Shown piece after piece: positions 32,485 through 40,101 of a stretch of DNA of 40,701 bases (the stretch's first letter is position 1; each line of letters starts with the position of its first letter). Location of the stretch: positions 1 to 40,701 of the forward strand of contig JAGQWZ010000472.1 in the NCBI GenBank assembly GCA_020436835.1, in the 5' to 3' direction. Origin of the DNA: Saprospiraceae bacterium. GTDB lineage: Bacteria > Bacteroidota > Bacteroidia > Chitinophagales > Saprospiraceae. A program made the position numbers and the translations under genes. The notes under the pieces were generated by a model that did not search any database, had not been told where the DNA came from, and was given only the letters and a program-made list of their open reading frames with translations.

Positions 32485-33909
32485 ATGAGTGTAGTCCGTA
32501 CGGATAAAGAAAACCAAGAAGCAGAACTCGCCATTCAGATTGCGAAGAGTGATTATCAGGGTAAACTTTCTGAAGAACTTAAAAAATACCAACAGAAGGC
32601 ACACATGAAAGGCTTTCGGAAAGGTAAAGTCCCGATGAGCGTGATTCGAAAAATGTACGGCAAAGCCATGCTTGCCGATGTCGTCAACAATTTAATTCAG
32701 GAGAAGCTGGGTGGATACCTCGAGGAGGAGAAACTGGACATACTGGGTCAGCCTTTGCCTTCTAAAAATCAAAAAATCTATGATTTTAGTCTGGATGCTT
32801 CAGAGGATTTCACCTTTCTTTTTGACGTAGGACTTACCCCTCAATTTGAATTGAATGGGGTGGAAGAATCAACAATATATAAGATCCCTAAAGTACAGGT
32901 CACCGATGAAATGATCGACAAAGAAATTGAGGCACTTAGGAAACGGTTTGGCACGGAGATACACCCCGAAGATGGTTTTCGGGATGACGACCGGTTGCTT
33001 CTCAATGCTAAAGAGTTGGATGGCGATCAATTGAAGAATAAGGGTTTTGAAACCTCTTTTCAGATCATGGTGTCAAATATTGCCGATGAATCATTGAGAG
33101 ATAAGGTGAAGTCAATGATTAAGGGAGATAGTTTTCATTTCAATATTTATGAGATTGAAGGAGAGAAGTCAGAAGAATACGTTAAGAAATATCTTCTTAA
33201 TCTGGAGAAAGATGAAATGGATAAGGAAGTAGGTAAAATGTTTGAAGGTACGATTGCTGAAGTCAACCGGATTGCACTAGCCGAACTGAATGAAGAATTT
33301 TTCAATCAGGCTTTTGGAGAAGGTGAAGTCAGTTCTGAACAAGAAGCCAGAGACAAGATGAAAGAGACCATCGAGAACTACTATTTGCGCCAGGCAGAGG
33401 CACTGCTTTTTAAAGATTTTCAAGAGAAGCTGCTTGAGATAAATCAAGTTGAACTGCCGGATGAGTTTTTAAAGAGATGGTTGATTGCCAGCAACGAAAA
33501 CCTCCATAAAGATCAGTTGGAGCATGAATATCCTGATTTTACCCGCAATCTCGTATGGACCCTGATCGAAAGAAAGATCAAAGATAAATTCGAGTTGAAG
33601 GTTGAAGTTGATGAAGTGAAAGCGATCATGCGAAATCAGATCAGGCAATATTTCGGCAACTACCCGGTAGGAGATGATGTACTGGAAGGATCAGTAGATC
33701 GTATGATGGCTAATCAGGAGCAATTCAACCGGGCATATGAGGAGGCGATGTCGGACAAAATATTCGAGGCAGTTCGGGATCATGTAACCCTCGAGGATAA
33801 TCCCGTCACCCTGGAAGAATTTCAGGAGATGGTAGCCGCTGCTCAGGCTGCCCGGGAAAAACACCATGATCACGACCATGATCATGATCATCATCATGAA
33901 GAGGAATGA
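32485..33909 (+). CDS. tig: Trigger factor chaperone with His/Asp-rich tail
   Basis: Trigger factor binds the ribosome exit and shelters new chains. With the ATG at 32485 (preferred to a TTG 9 nt upstream), the product is 474 residues, close to the usual 430-480. The N-terminal domain has the ribosome-binding signature MKGFRKGKVP, followed by SVIRKMYGKAML. A middle domain (about 140-240) sits where the FKBP-type isomerase domain lies but has little of its pocket, as is common in this phylum. The C-terminal chaperone arms are long helices (about 245-440). The last 17 residues are nearly all His, Asp and Glu (HHDHDHDHDHHHEEE). tig is followed by clpP and clpX, the widespread order tig-clpP-clpX. 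Confidence 0.93.
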   Translation: MSVVRTDKENQEAELAIQIAKSDYQGKLSEELKKYQQKAHMKGFRKGKVPMSVIRKMYGKAMLADVVNNLIQEKLGGYLEEEKLDILGQPLPSKNQKIYDFSLDASEDFTFLFDVGLTPQFELNGVEESTIYKIPKVQVTDEMIDKEIEALRKRFGTEIHPEDGFRDDDRLLLNAKELDGDQLKNKGFETSFQIMVSNIADESLRDKVKSMIKGDSFHFNIYEIEGEKSEEYVKKYLLNLEKDEMDKEVGKMFEGTIAEVNRIALAELNEEFFNQAFGEGEVSSEQEARDKMKETIENYYLRQAEALLFKDFQEKLLEINQVELPDEFLKRWLIASNENLHKDQLEHEYPDFTRNLVWTLIERKIKDKFELKVEVDEVKAIMRNQIRQYFGNYPVGDDVLEGSVDRMMANQEQFNRAYEEAMSDKIFEAVRDHVTLEDNPVTLEEFQEMVAAAQAAREKHHDHDHDHDHHHEEE

Positions 33910-34006
33910 TTCTTGAAGTCCCTTAAACATTTTGACCGTAATTAAATTATAATGTAGGTCAGTTTGATACAATTACTATTTTACAACTGAATTAATAGAA
34001 TAGAAT

Positions 34007-34711
34007 ATGTTTAGCAAGGACGAGTTTAAAAAATATGCCACCAAACATATGGGTATGTCAACCATGCATCTCGAGAAGTACATGGAGACCTCCGTGCCCA
34101 ATATACATGGATTCACGCCACATGTGATCGAAGAACGACAACTTAATGTGGTTGGAATGGATGTGTTTTCCCGCCTGATGATGGACAGGATTATTTTTAT
34201 GGGCGTACCGGTCAATGACTATGTCGCCAACGTTATTCAGGCTCAGCTTCTCTTTCTGGAGTCAACCGATCCGAAAAGGGATGTCCAGATGTTTATCAAC
34301 AGTCCGGGAGGAAGTGTGATCGCAGGTCTGGGCATTTACGATACTATGCAATATGTAGCTCCGGACATCGGTACGATATGTACGGGTCTGGCCGCTTCGA
34401 TGGGAGCCGTACTACTGTCTGCCGGATCCAAAGGAAAACGAACTGCCTTGCCCCATGCCCGGGTTATGATTCACCAGCCTTCGGGTGGAATGCAGGGTCA
34501 GTTTTCGGACATGGAGATAAGTTATCAGCTTATCAAATCGATGCGGAAAGAGTTATATGATATTCTCGCCAACCATACCGGTCAATCATATGAAAAAGTG
34601 GAAGAAGATTGCGATCGTGATAACTGGATGACTGCCAACGAGGCGAAAGAATACGGGTTGGTTGATGAGGTGCTGGATCGAGCTCCCAAAGGAGACAATA
34701 AGGATAACTAA
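34007..34711 (+). CDS. clpP: ATP-dependent Clp protease proteolytic subunit
   Basis: ClpP is a barrel-shaped serine peptidase that degrades proteins fed by ClpX. The 234-residue protein carries the catalytic triad Ser131 (GLAASMGAVLL), His156 (ARVMIHQPSGG) and Asp205 (EEDCDRDNWM). Other family segments are IIFMGVPVND, FLESTDPKRDVQMFINSPGG, TICTGLAASMG and the handle helix ISYQLIKSMRKELY. The N-terminal 38 residues are longer than in E. coli ClpP and are probably a cleaved propeptide or family extension. The gene follows tig by about 97 nt and precedes clpX by 119 nt, where a separate promoter box lies. Confidence 0.95.
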   Translation: MFSKDEFKKYATKHMGMSTMHLEKYMETSVPNIHGFTPHVIEERQLNVVGMDVFSRLMMDRIIFMGVPVNDYVANVIQAQLLFLESTDPKRDVQMFINSPGGSVIAGLGIYDTMQYVAPDIGTICTGLAASMGAVLLSAGSKGKRTALPHARVMIHQPSGGMQGQFSDMEISYQLIKSMRKELYDILANHTGQSYEKVEEDCDRDNWMTANEAKEYGLVDEVLDRAPKGDNKDN

Positions 34712-34800
34712 GTAGATTTTTTAGAAACATAATTTGAATATTCAACTGGCAGCTGTGGCAGGGATCATTGCGTTTCTGCAACATTTGCTGGATATTTGTA

Positions 34801-34808
34801 TACCTTTG
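34801..34808 (+). promoter_or_regulatory. Putative -7 box for clpX
   Basis: TACCTTTG matches TAnnTTTG and lies 22 nt before the clpX ATG at 34831. It gives clpX a start of transcription separate from clpP and argues against translation from the upstream ATG at 34768. Confidence 0.5.
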
Positions 34809-34830
34809 GATGTCAGTTGATAAAGTTGAT

Positions 34831-36066
34831 ATGGAAGACAAGAATGTAAGATGCTCCTTCTGTGGCCGCGATAAATCTGAAGCATTAATTCTCATTGCGG
34901 GCATCGACGGTCATATCTGTGAAGTCTGTGTTGAACAAGCCACAGATATCGTGAAAGAGGAGCTTTTCTCCAATAAGGAAAAGGAAAAGAGCAAATTCCT
35001 GCTCCCTTCCAACCTAACCCCTAAGAAGATCAAGGAATATTTGGATGATTATGTCATTGACCAGGATGATGCAAAAAAATACCTGGCCGTAGCCGTGTAT
35101 AATCATTACAAAAGAATTGGGGTTGATTTTAAAGATGATATTGAGATTGAGAAGTCCAATATCCTTTTCGTTGGTCGTACCGGTACCGGAAAAACGCTCA
35201 TGGCCAAGTCAATTGCCAAGCTGCTGAATGTACCTTTTGCCATCGTTGATGCAACGGTATTTACTGAAGCCGGTTATGTGGGAGAAGATGTGGAAAGTAT
35301 CCTAAGCCGTTTGTTACAAGTATGTGACTACAATGTTCAGGCGGCAGAGAAAGGTATAGTCTATATCGATGAAATTGATAAAATCGCCCGCAAGAGCGAT
35401 AATCCTTCGATTACCCGTGATGTTTCCGGCGAGGGTGTGCAGCAGGCTCTTTTGAAAATGCTGGAAGGTACGGACGTGAATGTTCCTCCGCAGGGTGGTC
35501 GAAAACACCCGGAGCAGAAATTGATCAAGGTCAATACCGAGAATATTCTTTTTATCTGTGGAGGTGCCTTTGACGGTATTGAAAAGGTAATCGCCCGGCG
35601 ACTCAACACACAGGTGATCGGATACAACTCTAAAGAAAAAGATAAAATCGACCGGGAAAACCTCCTGCAGTATGTCAATCATCAGGATCTCCGGCATTAC
35701 GGATTAATCCCGGAATTGTTAGGTCGCCTCCCGGTACTGACCTATTTGAATCCGCTGGATGTGAAGGCGTTGGAATCTATCCTGACCGAGCCGAAAAATG
35801 CAATCGTCAAGCAGTATAAGAAACTCTTCCTCCTTGAAGGCATTGAACTAAAAATTACAAAAGGTGCCCTTGAATATATTGCCGAAAAAGCAATGCAATA
35901 CAATCTTGGAGCCCGGGGTCTGCGATCTATCTGTGAAGAGATCATGACCGACGCCATGTTTGAGATGCCTTCTAAGAAAAATGTGAAAACACTGGAGGTA
36001 GACTTGCACTATGTAAAGGAAAAGTTGGACAATTCAAAGCTCTCTCAGTTGAAGGTAGCTTCCTGA
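34831..36066 (+). CDS. clpX: ATP-dependent Clp protease ATP-binding subunit ClpX
   Basis: ClpX unfolds tagged proteins and threads them into ClpP. With the ATG at 34831 it has 411 residues, the usual length; an in-frame ATG at 34768 would add 21 residues ahead of the zinc domain and precedes the promoter box. The N-terminal zinc domain has Cys8, Cys11, Cys30 and Cys33. The AAA+ core has Walker A GRTGTGKT (115-122), pore loop GYVG in [10 protein letters not shown], Walker [11 protein letters not shown], and sensor/box [16 protein letters not shown]. Sensor 2 is [13 protein letters not shown]. The ClpP-docking IGF loop reads IGYNS, with Tyr in place of Phe. Confidence 0.95.
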   Translation: MEDKNVRCSFCGRDKSEALILIAGIDGHICEVCVEQATDIVKEELFSNKEKEKSKFLLPSNLTPKKIKEYLDDYVIDQDDAKKYLAVAVYNHYKRIGVDFKDDIEIEKSNILFVGRTGTGKTLMAKSIAKLLNVPFAIVDATVFTEAGYVGEDVESILSRLLQVCDYNVQAAEKGIVYIDEIDKIARKSDNPSITRDVSGEGVQQALLKMLEGTDVNVPPQGGRKHPEQKLIKVNTENILFICGGAFDGIEKVIARRLNTQVIGYNSKEKDKIDRENLLQYVNHQDLRHYGLIPELLGRLPVLTYLNPLDVKALESILTEPKNAIVKQYKKLFLLEGIELKITKGALEYIAEKAMQYNLGARGLRSICEEIMTDAMFEMPSKKNVKTLEVDLHYVKEKLDNSKLSQLKVAS

Positions 36067-36155
36067 AATCGTTAAATATCCTTTAAAGAATCCACACAGC
36101 TCAGCAAAATACTGACTATCAACCGTTAAGGATGGGTGAGTTAGTATGTTTTTGC

Positions 36156-36186
36156 TTGAAACTATAGCTTAAATAGTGTAATTTTG
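36156..36186 (+). promoter_or_regulatory. Promoter of the bamD-rpoZ-coaBC operon
   Basis: TTG (36156-36158), a 20-nt spacer and TAATTTTG (36179-36186) match the Bacteroidota consensus. The bamD ATG follows only 7 nt after the box, so the 5' leader must be very short if this promoter is used. Confidence 0.6.
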
Positions 36187-36193
36187 CATCCCT

Positions 36194-37006
36194 ATGAAAA
36201 TACAGAGCCTTAAAGGTTGGTTGATTTTCTCTTTAATCGTTTCATTATCAATCAGTTGTAGAACTGAGTTTGAAAAGATCCGTACCAGTAATGATCCTGA
36301 GCTGATCTATAATAGGGCCATGGCGTATTACGATGAAGGTCAATACCTGCGGGCTCAGACATTATTCGAATTGGTTTTGAACAGTTTTCGCGGTTCTGCC
36401 AAGGCGGAGGAATTGGCTTTCAAGTATGCTTATACTCATTACTACCAGGGCAACTTCATCCTGGCTTCACACTATTTTGAGAATTTCTCGAATACATATA
36501 CTTCCAGTGATCGCCGGGAAGAAGTGGACTATCTGAATGCATATTCCAACTACCTGCTTTCGCCCTCATACAGGCTTGATCAGACCTATACGGATAAAGC
36601 TATCGAACTCTTTCAGATCTTTATAAATACCTATCCCAATAGTGAGCGGGTGGTTTCTGCCAATGATCTGATCAATGAGCTCAGGGCAAAACTGGAGACC
36701 AAAGAGTATGAACAGGGGAAACTTTATTATGATCTGAAAGACTATAATGCCGCGGTGCACTCTTTTGAAAATCTTTTAAAAGATTTTCCCGAGACGGATA
36801 ATGCAGAAGAAGTACGATTTCTGATCCTGAAATCTGCTTTTTTACATGCAGAAAACAGCTTCTATGAGAGGCAAAAAGAACGCTATGAATTGGCGATCGA
36901 AAAATTTGACGAGTTTAAAAAGAAATTTCCATCCAGTAAATATAATTCAGAAGCAACGGCAATGCTCAACCAGAGCCGGGCTACACTTAAAAAATTTGTT
37001 CAATGA
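36194..37006 (+). CDS. bamD: Outer-membrane assembly lipoprotein BamD
   Basis: BamD works with the BamA barrel to insert proteins into the outer membrane. The 270-residue protein has a signal and lipobox ending SISC (Cys22). TPR-type helices follow: LIYNRAMAYYDEGQYLRAQTLF, FKYAYTHYYQGNFILASHYF, AIELFQIFINTYPNSERV, GKLYYDLKDYNAAVHSFEN and YELAIEKFDEFKKKFPSSKY. Five TPRs in a lipoprotein of about 250-280 residues is the BamD architecture, and the LARAYY-type repeats ending FPxS are typical. The downstream rpoZ-like gene starts at an ATGA overlap. The consensus promoter directly upstream suggests this is the first gene of the operon. Confidence 0.9.
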   Translation: MKIQSLKGWLIFSLIVSLSISCRTEFEKIRTSNDPELIYNRAMAYYDEGQYLRAQTLFELVLNSFRGSAKAEELAFKYAYTHYYQGNFILASHYFENFSNTYTSSDRREEVDYLNAYSNYLLSPSYRLDQTYTDKAIELFQIFINTYPNSERVVSANDLINELRAKLETKEYEQGKLYYDLKDYNAAVHSFENLLKDFPETDNAEEVRFLILKSAFLHAENSFYERQKERYELAIEKFDEFKKKFPSSKYNSEATAMLNQSRATLKKFVQ

Positions 37007-37392
37007 CAGATATCAAATCTCAGGTTCAGGGCTATAATGCCTTCGCGAAAGCACGTGACATTCGTCAGCTGGTGAATAAAACCGGCAATATTTATGAGAC
37101 TTTGGCAATCATCAGCAAGCGAGCCAATCAGCTCAATGTTGAGATCAAACATGAGCTCTCGGAAAAACTGGAAGAGTTTGCCACCTCATCTGATACCATC
37201 GAAGAGGTACATGAGAACAAGGAACAAATTGAAATCTCTAAATTTTATGAGCGATTACCCAATCCAGCCCTGATCGCAACCGAAGAGTACCTCACTGGCA
37301 ATATAAAATCACGCTACAAAGACGAGCAAAGAAGAGATCATTCGGATGAAGACGAGGAGCGGATCGGCAGGACCGAGTTGAATCTCGGATAA
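37003..37392 (+). CDS. rpoZ: RNA polymerase omega subunit-like protein (RpoZ/RPB6 type)
   Basis: Omega binds the beta-prime subunit and helps RNA polymerase assemble. The 129-residue protein carries a recognisable omega-like core near the N-terminus: YETLAIISKRANQLNVEIK, the ISKRA motif being the conserved omega/RPB6 helix. NIYETL and PNPALIATEEYLTGNIK flank it. The 40-residue charged C-terminus (RYKDEQRRDHSDEDEERI) is an extension beyond the core. Its place between bamD and coaBC is the usual one in this phylum. It overlaps bamD by 4 nt (ATGA), which indicates translational coupling. Confidence 0.78.
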   Translation: MTDIKSQVQGYNAFAKARDIRQLVNKTGNIYETLAIISKRANQLNVEIKHELSEKLEEFATSSDTIEEVHENKEQIEISKFYERLPNPALIATEEYLTGNIKSRYKDEQRRDHSDEDEERIGRTELNLG

Positions 37393-37405
37393 ATCAAGCT
37401 TGTCT

Positions 37406-38617
37406 ATGCTTGCTGGCAAAAAGATATTGCTCGGCGTCACCGGAAGTATTGCTGCTTATAAATCTGCTTTCCTGGTCAGGCTATTGATAAAAGAAGGCGC
37501 TGAGGTGCAGGTTGTTATGACCAATGCTTCCAGGGACTTCATTTCTCCTCTGACCCTTTCGACCTTATCCCGTAACCCGGTTTTTTCAGAGGTCAGTACC
37601 GAAGAAAGCTGGAATAATCATGTGGAACTGGGTTTGTGGGCGGATCTTTTTATAATTGCGCCGGCCTCCGCCAATACACTTGCAAAGTTGGCTTCAGGTA
37701 TCTGTGATAATATGCTCACTGCCTGCTATTTGTCTGCCCGGTGTCCGGTTGTAGTTGCACCGGCAATGGATGTTGACATGTGGCATCATCCGTCTACCCG
37801 GCGAAATTTGGATCAATTAAAACAGGATCAGGTGTCGCTTATCCCGGTGGAAGATGGAGAATTAGCCAGTGGACTCACTGGACCGGGAAGAATGGCTGAA
37901 CCCGAACATATTGTCCGTTATCTGGCTCATTTTTTTAGCACAAACGAATCTTTTGCCGGTAAAAAGGTCCTGGTAACCGCTGGTCCTACCTATGAAGAAA
38001 TCGATCCGGTAAGATTTATCGGAAACCGTTCCAGTGGAAAAATGGGACTGGCCTTGGCAGAAGAGCTCACCTCCCGGGGAGCAGAGGTCTACTTGATTCT
38101 GGGACCAAACCGGTTGCCTCTTCCGGACCATCCAAAGTTAAAAGTACAACCAGTCACCTCCGCGTCAGAAATGGCTGATGCTGCCAGGAAACGGTGGCCC
38201 GAATGCCAAATCGCCATTTTCGCGGCGGCAGTAGCAGACTATACACCGGCTACCAGAGCCGAACAGAAGATTAAGAAATCGGATGCCGCAATGAATATTG
38301 AATTAGTGCGAACTGAGGATATAGCCGCCACACTGGGAAAATTGAAAGAGCCAGACCAGATGACGGTCGGTTTCGCTCTGGAGACAGAAAACGAAGAAAA
38401 ACACGCTCTGCGGAAAATCAAAAAGAAAAATTTTGATTTTATCGTACTCAATTCGTTACAAGATGCAGGTGCGGGATTTCAGCATGAGACCAACAAAATC
38501 ACCATATTGACTGCAGATGGGGAAAAGATGGCTTTCCCCCTGAAATCAAAGACTGAAGTCGCCAGGGATATCGTTGATGTATTGGAAGAAAAGATGATAA
38601 AAAGAATTAAGGAATGA
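37406..38617 (+). CDS. coaBC: Bifunctional phosphopantothenoylcysteine synthetase/decarboxylase
   Basis: CoaBC makes 4'-phosphopantetheine in coenzyme A synthesis: the CoaB half joins cysteine to 4'-phosphopantothenate, then the CoaC half decarboxylates with FMN. The 403-residue protein starts at ATG 37406 (a TTG 6 nt upstream is less likely). The CoaC half has GVTGSIAAYKS, the active-site His in SWNNHVELGLWADLF, PASANTLAKLASG and ICDNMLTACYLS. The CoaB half (about 185-403) has VLVTAGPTYEEIDPVRFIGN, the dimer loop RSSGKMG, FAAAVADYTP and KIKKSDAAMNI with the active lysine. FMN is the decarboxylase cofactor. The next gene overlaps its stop by 4 nt. Confidence 0.93.
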   Translation: MLAGKKILLGVTGSIAAYKSAFLVRLLIKEGAEVQVVMTNASRDFISPLTLSTLSRNPVFSEVSTEESWNNHVELGLWADLFIIAPASANTLAKLASGICDNMLTACYLSARCPVVVAPAMDVDMWHHPSTRRNLDQLKQDQVSLIPVEDGELASGLTGPGRMAEPEHIVRYLAHFFSTNESFAGKKVLVTAGPTYEEIDPVRFIGNRSSGKMGLALAEELTSRGAEVYLILGPNRLPLPDHPKLKVQPVTSASEMADAARKRWPECQIAIFAAAVADYTPATRAEQKIKKSDAAMNIELVRTEDIAATLGKLKEPDQMTVGFALETENEEKHALRKIKKKNFDFIVLNSLQDAGAGFQHETNKITILTADGEKMAFPLKSKTEVARDIVDVLEEKMIKRIKE

Positions 38618-39519
38618 AATTATACTCGCTGATATCTGCAATGTTCCTATTGCCCTTCATGGTGGTAAGTCAGGAGTTTAACTTTGCCGTTGATGTAAAG
38701 GCTCCCACCCTGCAAACAGCTGATCCCCGGATTTTTGAGGAATTAAAAAATAAAGTAACTGAACTTCTCAATAATCGCCGATGGTCGGATGAGACCTACA
38801 ATGACTATGAAAGAATAAAGGGTAACCTGAATATCACCATCACCAATGAACTTAACGCCACGACCTTTGCCGGTGAAATTAGCATCCAGGCAATAAGGCC
38901 GGTCTACGGTAGTACTTATGAAACGCCTTTACTTAATCATATAGACAAGGAATTCATTTTTCAGTTTGAATCAACTACTCCGGTTATTTATAGCGAAAAT
39001 GTCTACAACGATAACCTGACCTCCGTGTTGGCTTTTTATATGTACTATATTTTAGGTTTGGATCATGATAGCTTTGCTCTCTATGGAGGAGATATCTATT
39101 ATCAAAGAGCGCAGGAGATTATCAATTCACTGCCCTCTGAATTTGCGCAGGATCAAAAGTCGGGCTGGAGCAGCAAAGCTAATGGTCGAAACCGCTACTA
39201 CATGATTGAAAATATTCTAAGTCCCAGGACCAGACCATATCGCAAGGCCCTCTACGAATATCACTTGAAAGGGCTCGATTTGATGTCGAAGAATGCTGAA
39301 GAGGGAAAAGTGGGTATTGTCGGAGCACTAAAATCGATCGAGACAGTAAATTCGGATTATCCGAATTCGATGATTGTGCAAATGTTTGCCAATGCGAAGG
39401 CCCAGGAAGTCACGGAGATCTTTGCCGTAGCAGACAGAAATCAAAAGAATGATGTTTATCGGATTATGACTACTATCGATCCGGCAAATAGAAACAAGTA
39501 TACCCCGATACGCCGGTAA
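38614..39519 (+). CDS. porD: DUF4835 family protein, PorD-like type IX secretion factor
   Basis: The 301-residue exported protein has a signal peptide (SLISAMFLLPFMVVSQ). The mature part has the family's features as I know them: FNFAVDVKAPTLQTADPRIF at the start, then NLNITITNELNATTFAGEIS, IQAIRPVYGSTYETPLLNH, VLAFYMYYILGLDHDSFALY, YYQRAQEIINSLPS and ILSPRTRPYRKALYEYHLKG. It matches the protein annotated PorD in T9SS bacteria, but its exact role is not settled and I rely on memory for the link. It overlaps coaBC by 4 nt (ATGA) and precedes purN by 3 nt. In many relatives recN follows this gene instead of purN. Confidence 0.8.
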   Translation: MKLYSLISAMFLLPFMVVSQEFNFAVDVKAPTLQTADPRIFEELKNKVTELLNNRRWSDETYNDYERIKGNLNITITNELNATTFAGEISIQAIRPVYGSTYETPLLNHIDKEFIFQFESTTPVIYSENVYNDNLTSVLAFYMYYILGLDHDSFALYGGDIYYQRAQEIINSLPSEFAQDQKSGWSSKANGRNRYYMIENILSPRTRPYRKALYEYHLKGLDLMSKNAEEGKVGIVGALKSIETVNSDYPNSMIVQMFANAKAQEVTEIFAVADRNQKNDVYRIMTTIDPANRNKYTPIRR

Positions 39520-39522
39520 GCG

Positions 39523-40101
39523 ATGACGAGATTGGCCATATTTGCTTCGGGTTCCGGTACTAATGCTGAAAAACTCATTCAATACTTTTCGGAAGTAGGG
39601 GATATTGAAGTTTCACTGATCGTATGTAATAAGGTAAAGGCCGGTGTACTGGATATCGCGGAGCGCTGGGGTATTCCCTCTATACTAATCGATCGCGATT
39701 TTTTTTATAAATCGGATCAGATGCTCTTTGAACTAAAGCAGCAGGGTATTGATTTTATCATTTTGGCTGGATTCCTTTGGATGGTACCACCCTATCTGAT
39801 CCATGGCTACCAGGGAAAAATGTTAAATATCCATCCGGCCTTGTTACCCAAATTCGGTGGAAAGGGAATGTATGGTATGCATGTGCACGAAGCGGTCAAG
39901 AGAGCAGGAGAAAAAATTACCGGGATCACGATCCACCTGGTCAATGAAAAATATGACGATGGGGCCGTTGTTTTTCAGGCAACCTGCCCAGTTACCTCTG
40001 AAGATACACCAGATGATATCCGGAAAAAAGTCCAGCTATTGGAACACCGGCATTTTCCCGAAGTGGTGGAAAAAGTCGTACGGGAAAAGTTTCACAAATA
40101 A
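39523..40101 (+). CDS. purN: Phosphoribosylglycinamide formyltransferase
   Basis: PurN transfers a formyl group from 10-formyl-tetrahydrofolate to GAR in purine synthesis. The 192-residue protein has the phosphate loop SGSGTNAEKLIQYF, and the catalytic trio Asn102 and His104 (NIHPALLP) with Asp145 (KYDDG). VKRAGEKITGITIHLV precedes Asp145, as in the family. The length is normal. It follows the DUF4835 gene by 3 nt, so it is probably the last gene of the bamD-rpoZ-coaBC operon, and it converges on the PLP enzyme gene with a 10-nt overlap. Confidence 0.93.
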   Translation: MTRLAIFASGSGTNAEKLIQYFSEVGDIEVSLIVCNKVKAGVLDIAERWGIPSILIDRDFFYKSDQMLFELKQQGIDFIILAGFLWMVPPYLIHGYQGKMLNIHPALLPKFGGKGMYGMHVHEAVKRAGEKITGITIHLVNEKYDDGAVVFQATCPVTSEDTPDDIRKKVQLLEHRHFPEVVEKVVREKFHK

